From NCBI GenBank assembly GCA_020744425.1, contig JAGMUV010000005.1:2170001-2234000 (forward strand): a DNA stretch of 64,000 bases. The letters run 5' to 3'. Of this stretch, positions 57,808 through 64,000 are shown one piece after another. Below the pieces are notes generated by a model. The model was given only the letters and a program-made list of their open reading frames with translations, did no database searches and was not told the DNA's origin. The number at the start of each line of letters is the position of its first letter. The first letter of the stretch is position 1. A program made the position numbers and the translations under genes. Origin of the DNA: Dactylonectria macrodidyma (taxonomy: Eukaryota > Ascomycota > Sordariomycetes > Hypocreales > Nectriaceae).

Positions 57808-58790
57808 TTAGTTCCGCAGAGCCCGCTTATCCAGGTTTTCCTTGATGGCATCCCAGATCCAGGCATCGACCTGATCCTTCTTTTTCTTCTCGTAGCGGAC
57901 CTTCCTGACGGGGCCTTTCTCCTGAACGTAGAACTTGCCGACGGCGCGGAACATGTACCAGCTACGCTTGGCATTATCAGCGTCGGTATTGCGGACCAGA
58001 TTGACGAGGCCAAAGCGACGACTGGTGGGGGTGAGTTCGCCGGCCAGTAGAGAACTGTAGCGCGGCTTGGCAATGGAGCTCATGGTGGTGAAGGTGAGCT
58101 GAGTACTAAGCGGCATGGAGCGGAGGAACAGCTCGAGGGTGGACTGCGAGGCGCGGGCGTGGGCTGGGAGGTGGAGGTACATATGGGTGACGAAGGGGGC
58201 AGTGATGTAGGTGACAACGATGAAGGGGATAATGCCGCAGAGGGCGACTGTTGTGAGAGGATATGTTAGTTGAAGTTTGTCTGAGCATGAGAGTGAGAGT
58301 AAGAGTGGGAATGAAAATGACAATAATGAGGTGGAACATACTACCAGCCGTTTCTAACGCCGGTTTCTCGTCCTTGATATAAGCCGGCGCAATGACAAGG
58401 CAGAAAAATGCCCCCATGAAAAGCGTCGTGACCTTAACCATAGCTAGGAACGTGGTACGGCCCGTGCCAGCATGGTAGATGATCAAGCGCTCAGGGAATG
58501 CTACATCGACTGTTAGTATTGGGGGCCAATCCAAGCAAGGGCTAGACTATCACACCGAATGCCTTGCCGTCCTTTTTAGCTGCCCTGGCCAGCCTTTGGA
58601 GCTCCTCCTCAACCCGTGAAGGCTGCTTGGGCGCCGGCAGCGCGTAGCATCGCCGGGGCTGCTGTTGGTGAGATTTCTGCAGGGAGCCTCGAACGGTGCG
58701 GCTCAAGGACGCAGGAAGCGGAAAGCTTGCGGGCAGGGGGGTCAATTGGAGTGGCCGTACCCGGTGGATTATTGTTCGGAATTGAAGCAT
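57808..58790 (-). CDS. Two-span mitochondrial membrane protein (TMEM70/TMEM186-like)
   Basis: Exons 58790-58556, 58500-58345 and 58247-57808 (introns of 55 and 97 nt) give 276 aa. From the chosen ATG the N-terminus (MLQFRTIIHRVRPLQL) is a typical Arg-rich mitochondrial presequence. An in-frame ATG at 58862 would add 24 residues without that character. A short helix is followed by PERLIIYHAGTGR and two hydrophobic spans (about residues 92-117 and 131-153), then a soluble, basic C-terminal domain of about 120 residues ending WIWDAIKENLDKR. Topology and the motif before the first span recall TMEM70 and related inner-membrane assembly factors. This relation is a suggestion only, and the function is unknown. 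Confidence 0.75.
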
Positions 58791-59089
58791 TGCGTGTGAA
58801 TTGGCGTTGGTGTAGGGACTGGGGGTCGAAGCGTTGTCGTGATGGAATGAAGTGAGGCTCATAAAAAGAGTGTTATGGTGGGAACGTGCCTGAGCACTGT
58901 GTGAGAACCGGAGATTTCACACGTAGTGTCTTGGCATTGGCACAGACTAGGTACTGTCACTGACAACATCAGACAACTGAACTTCAGCTCTTATGAATTG
59001 ATTCTATGAAGTTGACCATCAATTTATAGGATGTCCCTACTGTGCTTGAATTCTCTGTAATGAATGTGTAACCTGTCCAGACGAGACAT

Positions 59090-59740
59090 TTAGACAACAT
59101 TCTTGGTGAGCCATTCAGTCCACTGCTCAAGTGTCCATCCAGAACTGACATCCTGCACAACACCGTCAAACACAACGGTGGGGGTGACGTGGACGCCAAT
59201 CAAGCGGTTCATCTTGGTGATGAGCTTGACGTCGTTGGTGACCTGGTTCCCCGCATTCAGGGCTCCGTTCTCGCCCGGCTTGTCGGGGATGACCAGCAGC
59301 TTGTAGACCTCTTCCTCGTCAACGCCGGCCTTGGCGGCGACTTTGGCGAGGCGGCGGTACGTGTCGTTGCGCGTCTCGTTGACGACGTTGACATCGAAGA
59401 AGCCGGCCTGGTCGTCGAACAGCACGCCGCTAAACTCCCAGAAGCGTTCCGGGGCGATGCGCAGCACGGCCAGGGCCGCCTCGTGCATCAGCGTCGACGA
59501 CGGGTGCCACGGCTGGATCTGCTGGCGGAACACGAGCGCGAGGCCCGACGCCCACTTCGGGTTGGCCTTGATGGCCGGGATCACGGCGTTGTTGAGCGTG
59601 CGGAAGATCTTGGCCGAGAACGGGCAGCAATAGTCGAGGTACAGCTCGGCCGTGTGCGTCGTGTGGGCGACGGGCGACGCCTCTGAGGGGGGCGCGGCGA
59701 ATTGGAGCTTTTGCCCGGCGAACTTGGGAGGGAGAGCCAT
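59090..59740 (-). CDS. DsbA-like thioredoxin-fold protein
   Basis: A single exon of 216 aa. After a short N-terminal strand, ELYLDYCCPFSAKIF (Cys38, Cys39) sits where DsbA and kappa-class glutathione transferases carry CPxC or CPxS. A helical insertion (about 50-130) follows, and then the cis-proline loop VHVTPTVVFDG and a C-terminal helix with WTEWL, the order expected of the DsbA-like fold. There is no CXXC, so a classical disulfide oxidase is unlikely; a monothiol or glutathione-linked reaction through Cys39 is possible. No signal peptide is present, so it is probably cytosolic. It lies 299 bp upstream of the two-span protein gene on the same strand. Substrate unknown. Confidence 0.82.
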   Translation of the reverse strand: MALPPKFAGQKLQFAAPPSEASPVAHTTHTAELYLDYCCPFSAKIFRTLNNAVIPAIKANPKWASGLALVFRQQIQPWHPSSTLMHEAALAVLRIAPERFWEFSGVLFDDQAGFFDVNVVNETRNDTYRRLAKVAAKAGVDEEEVYKLLVIPDKPGENGALNAGNQVTNDVKLITKMNRLIGVHVTPTVVFDGVVQDVSSGWTLEQWTEWLTKNVV

Positions 59741-61788
59741 TGTGGTTTCTTTCTTAGTTGGTATTGGGTGATGGAGGGTGGTGAGGTTGATGGGTTAAGT
59801 TCTCACGTCTCACGCATGCAAGTCTGTTTGTGGTGTTGAGGGGTACAGTAAGTACAGTAAGGACGTGTGTGGTACAGTCAGTATCAGCGGGGAACAGAAC
59901 TGCAGAATGCAATGACGACGACGGACAGATCGGGGAATTCTGGCGTATTATAACCGGGCAACACTTGAGCTTTACTCCTATCAACTCTATGGCGAAACCA
60001 ATTGCGGCTCCGATACATGACAAATGCTCTTGTCGATGACCAAGCGGAGACGCAATCCTAACGAACGATGCTGGGAAATTGAGTGAAGCATAGAGCCGCG
60101 ATGATGTCAGCTTCACGTGAAATCGCGACACTCTTCAGCACCTCGCCGTCCTCTCGGCGAGCCGGCATGATCGGGCATCGTGTTGTATTAGTAACCACGA
60201 TAAGGTGGGGGTGTTTTGAGATAGGACAGTTTATCTCGAGAAAGCGTGCGAGCAGCTCAAACGCACCGGCATTGGAGATGTTCGAAAGTTAAAAACTTGC
60301 GTACGAGAACCTCACGAATCCGATGCTCATCAGTAGCAACGCAGCTCTCTCCTTGTGGGTGGCGTGCCATCTCACCCGCAAGTGGCACAAGTGGCACCTC
60401 TAACCTTGAATCCTTGATTACCCTTTGGTCTCACTACAGCCCACACCGAATGAAATAGGCTTGAACGGTGTGAGACGGGCGGGAGAGTTACCGACGCCGG
60501 TTCGAAGACATCCGTGCTGAGCTTGCCAACCGAACACGAAGAGGGTTGGAGGAATTGCAGTCGCCATGTCTATCATGTCCTAATGGAGGTGAGTGCCGAT
60601 TTCTTGGCTAGTTCGTGGGCCTGTCAGCTGAGGAGTCTGACAGAAGCCAAGTCGAAATGTCATAACCAACAACGCCACGCAAGCCCAAGCTCGAGCATGC
60701 AGTCTTGGCCCTCGAGACATTGGATGCCACCTACGAATGCTACGGTACCGAATGAAATGTAGGAGGGCAGCAGCAAGCTTGTCTTCTCGGAACCCGTCCG
60801 ATGTACCGGCTCCAACCAGACCGTTACCGCCCGATATTCGTGCATCCCCGTCCGCACAGATACCGAGTCGATCCTGGATCCCATGCTTTTGCATCTCGAC
60901 GAGTCCACATCACGTCTAGATCATCATCGACCCGTCCCGGTAAGGGTGCCCCAGGATCCCGCAACGTTCCCGTACGGAGATCAAGTGCCGGAACCCCAGA
61001 CACCGTTTTTAAGATGCCTGGTTTTTACTGGAAGCCCCGCGAAACTCTGTCGTGGTTTTTAGTACAGTATGACCCCCTTCACCTTGGCGTCCACCCGGAC
61101 ATCCTTTTAGTGTCTAGGCGGTCTAGTACCAGGTGAGAAAATCCAGCGACGGAGCTCCGATGCGGACAGTGAGTAGGTCCCTCCCCGTAGTGCCCCGGCG
61201 GCTCTTGCCCGGCGGCGCTGTCTCTGGGCTTGGGGTATTCGCACAACGGGTCCCGAAGGGCAGGCGCCAAGGTACCAGTCACCGTTGTACCTCCTGCAAG
61301 ACAACCAACCTCCTGCAGGCTAGGGCAATTGCGGGAGGCAGGCGGAGAGTACATGGATGCACGGTACTGATGTCACGCGGGCAAAACCGGGGTTGCGGTG
61401 GTCCGAACCCGCCTCTTACCCTTTTGGGATGCGCACCGCCCGCCTCCTGGATCTGCCTCCTGGCATAGCCGACCGAGGACACGATCAAGGTGCTCTAGAG
61501 AGTCCAGACCCAAAAAGTCAGTCATCTTGAAATCTGAAATCTGCAACCTTAACCCTCGACCTTATATTTACCCGTCCCATCATTTTCGTAACTGCAAAGG
61601 CTTCGACAAATATCCAATCTCAACCAAGACTTGTCCCATCGCAGTCGCGGTTCAACGACCACTTGGTCACTCCCTCGCCTGACTCTCCCTGATACTCCCT
61701 ACCATTCGGTTTCACTCAGGCTAGCGACAACTCATCCGTCGATCCATCATTGTCACCTAGGGGTTCGTTCCCGTGTACCCCAATCAAA
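59741..61788. other. 2-kb divergent intergenic region before the ZIP transporter
   Basis: No frame with coding features. ACCTTGAA at about 60403 is half of a yeast Zap1 zinc-response element (ACCTTNAAGGT), but the palindrome is not complete, so it is not called as a site. The last few hundred bp are likely ZIP promoter and leader. Confidence 0.5.
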
Positions 61789-63696
61789 ATGATTTGTCTC
61801 TCCAAAGCAGACGAATACGTCTTTCGACACCTCTCCTGGAACCAGAGCCCCTCGCCTCTGGCCGCCGCCCAGACCACGTGCCAGGATCTCAACGGCATCG
61901 CCAATCTTCGCGAGCATGTCGACGCTGACCAGGACGATGGTGGCGGGTGTAGTAGCGGAAGATCGCTTGGCACTGGTGATGAACAGAATAATCTCGGGAT
62001 CCAACCCCCCGAGCCCAGCCCTGGCAAGCTGGCTGATGCGGGACGACTGTCCTGCTCTGCTGGTAAGTTGTGCTCCCTTCACTTGCTCCCTCATACTCTC
62101 ACCTCGCACATCTCGAGTCACGCCATCCAATTGCGTAAGGACCATTCGCTCATTGCTGTTCTTTAGGATTGTCCCCGTATCTGAAGACGGTTGGTGGTGG
62201 TGATGACCACGACCGTCTTTCTCGAGGCACGCCTCCGTCGTGCCTCTCGCACGTCTGGAGTTGGGCCGCCTGGGTTCTCTCTGTTTTTATTGTTTCTTCG
62301 CTTCTCTCCGCTTGGAACTCTCCTTCTGGTGATATTGCCTCCTTGACGCCCGTTCATCAATCTCTCCCTGAAGTCCATGCCTCTTCCATCATCAAGCGGT
62401 CGTCCTCCATCAGCAAGAGGGCATCGACATGTGCTTCTGGGGGCGTGGACAAGAATGAGTACAACTTGGGGCTTCATGTCGCAGCTTTGTTCATCATCCT
62501 ATTCATATCGTCACTCGCCTGCGCCTTTCCAATCCTGGCTGTCAGATTCCCTGGCCTGAGGATTCCAAACCGGTTCTTCTTTGCTGTCCGCCACTTTGGT
62601 ACCGGTGTACTTATCGCCACTGCCTTCGTCCACTTGCTCCCCACTGCCTTCATTTCTCTAGGAGACCAGTGCTTGGGAGACTTCTGGACTAGCGATTATC
62701 CTGCGATCCCGGGCGCCATAGCCTTGGCAGCTATTTTCTTCGTCACCATCATCGAGATGGTCTTTCATCCTTCGCGGCACATCACCCCCCCGCCGATTGT
62801 CTCGTCCTCTGCCAACACCACTCAAGGCTTGGGCGACAACGCGCCTCATAGCCACGGCGGCTGCATGGGAAATGTTGGCATGCTCCCGCTTCGTGATATG
62901 GGCCCTCTCCGTGGCCGTGCCTCGAGCATCGGTCAAGGCTTGACCCTCATGAATAGCCGGGAGGTCACCAGTGGAAATGAGACCAGTGGCCAGGAGGATA
63001 ACAGACAGTCGCGACGGAAGCAGAGCTTCGAGGAGACAAGCATCGAGAGTGCGCATGCAGTCAATCTGAGTCCTGAGCAGAAGCAGCGTAGGGAGCTTCT
63101 TCAATGCGTCCTGCTCGAGCTTGGCATCCTGTTCCACAGCGTCTTCATTGGCATGGCTCTAAGTGTCTCGACTGGAAATGAGTTCATCATTCTCCTCATC
63201 GCCATTGTGTTTCATCGTAAGTTGGATATCCGGTATTCTTAAGGGTATAATGGAAGATCACTAATCACTTATTCCAGAGACCTTCGAAGGATTGGCATTG
63301 GGTTCTCGAATCGCCGGCATCAAGTGGCGTGAACGCGCACTGCAGCCGTGGTTCATGGCGCTCGCATATGGGTGCACGTAAGTATTTGCTCTTTTGTCCA
63401 CCCTGTAATTAGGGTAACTACTGACAACGATCTTTAGGACACCCATTGGTCAAGCCCTCGGTCTGGCTACTCACACGCTCTATAGCCCTGGATCTGAAGT
63501 GGGTCTCATTATGGTGGGAGTCATGAACGCCATCTCAGCCGGTCTGCTTACCTTTGCGTCTCTGGTCGAGCTACTCTCCGAAGACTTCCTGAGTGATGAG
63601 AGCTGGCGTTTCCTGCGTGGAAAGAAGCGAGTCTGCGCCTGCATTCTCGTATTCTTTGGCGCCTTCTTCATGAGCCTTGTCGGTGCCTGGGCTTAA
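61789..63696 (+). CDS. ZIP-family zinc/iron transporter with long N-terminal extension
   Basis: Exons 61789-62062, 62167-63216, 63278-63377 and 63438-63696 (introns of 104, 61 and 60 nt) give 560 aa. The ZIP core starts at about residue 190 (LGLHVAALFIILFISSLAC), then FGTGVLIATAFVHLLPTAF. A His-containing cytosolic loop has APHSHGG. The metal-path spans are TM4 LELGILFHSVFIGMAL and TM5 FHQTFEGLALGSRIAG, rebuilt by the splice. It ends LVGAWA, as ZIP proteins do. The 190-residue extension has an additional hydrophobic span (about 122-142, AWVLSVFIVSSLL) and two KR dibasic pairs. ZIPs move Zn(II) or Fe(II) into the cytosol. Plasma membrane is likely, though vacuolar or Golgi placement is open. 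Confidence 0.92.
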
Positions 63697-64000
63697 TTGC
63701 CTTGCAACGCTGCCAAGGGTTGTTGTCAACGGATGAATGTCTTTCTTCTGCTAGACAACGCCCGGTTGAAGCCCGCTCAGATGGATATGCCAGCTGCCTT
63801 CATTGTCTGGCCAAAGGAACGAATCATTGATCCATTCCGTCATTTTTCTTTCTTTCTGTCTGTTTTCAGGTCCGGTTGTAGTTCTGCCACAACTGGACTT
63901 GAACCGACCCCCTTTATTGCACTCCTACCCAGGTTACCACTCCAGCACGTACTCTCTCTCGCAACACAAAGCAGAGAGCACAGAGAAGATTTATCTTCTC
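63697..64000. other. 3' flank of the ZIP transporter gene
   Basis: T- and C-rich non-coding DNA up to the window edge. No start of another gene was recognised. Confidence 0.5.

Noticed and set aside
58791..58862. Upstream ATG (58862) as start of the two-span mitochondrial protein
   Set aside because: It would place 24 polar residues before a good mitochondrial presequence; the internal ATG at 58790 is more likely, though not proven.
60400..60412. Possible zinc-response element upstream of the ZIP gene
   Set aside because: Only the first half of the Zap1 palindrome is present, and it lies about 1.4 kb from the start codon.
60488..60510. GGTTCGA sequence resembling a tRNA T-loop
   Set aside because: No matching acceptor, D-arm or anticodon stem could be formed around it.

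Overview
This window looks like nuclear DNA of a filamentous ascomycete, most likely a sordariomycete and perhaps Hypocreales. That placement rests on the look of the proteins, not on a search. The genes carry mostly short GT-AG introns (about 50-150 nt), with a Zn2Cys6 regulator, a DUF7707-type GPI protein and fungal versions of SAS4, TAF2, SIN3 and Snu114. There is no operon structure, no obvious transposon, no recognisable tRNA or rRNA gene, and no secondary-metabolite or resistance cluster. Seventeen complete protein genes and one truncated at the left edge can be supported; all exon joins below were worked out by hand from splice sites and reading frame.

Layout. 0-6 kb: start of a secreted protein (-), arylamine N-acetyltransferase (-), secreted glutaminyl cyclase (-) and a short-chain dehydrogenase (+). 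6.9-11 kb: CDP-alcohol phosphotransferase of the EPT1/CPT1 type (-) and a small cysteine-rich GPI-anchored DUF7707-like protein (-). 14.8-18.1 kb: PX-domain protein Ypt35 (+) and a calmodulin-binding IQ protein related to plant IQM proteins (+). 19.3-33.1 kb: three consecutive + strand chromatin and transcription genes, SAS4, TAF2 and SIN3. 33.9-39.9 kb: acetoacetyl-CoA thiolase ERG10 (-) and the U5 snRNP GTPase Snu114 (+). 39.9-51.8 kb: a gene-poor stretch holding only the Fe-S targeting factor CIA2 (-). 51.8-54.9 kb: an eight-exon Zn2Cys6 regulator (+). 56-63.7 kb: chromate transporter (+), a two-span mitochondrial protein (-), a DsbA-like thioredoxin-fold protein (-) and a ZIP zinc transporter (+).

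Most genes are housekeeping and do not form one pathway. ERG10 and EPT1/CPT1 belong to lipid synthesis. SAS4, TAF2, SIN3 and the Zn2Cys6 protein act in transcription, and Snu114 in splicing. CIA2 matures cytosolic and nuclear Fe-S proteins. The chromate and ZIP proteins are ion transporters.

No clearly new multi-gene system was found. The best leads are the fungal IQM-like protein, three unusually long introns (SIN3, SNU114, CIA2), the roughly 12-kb gene-poor stretch before the Zn2Cys6 gene, a 15-bp periodic repeat whose antisense reads as pentapeptide repeats, and several upstream ORFs.
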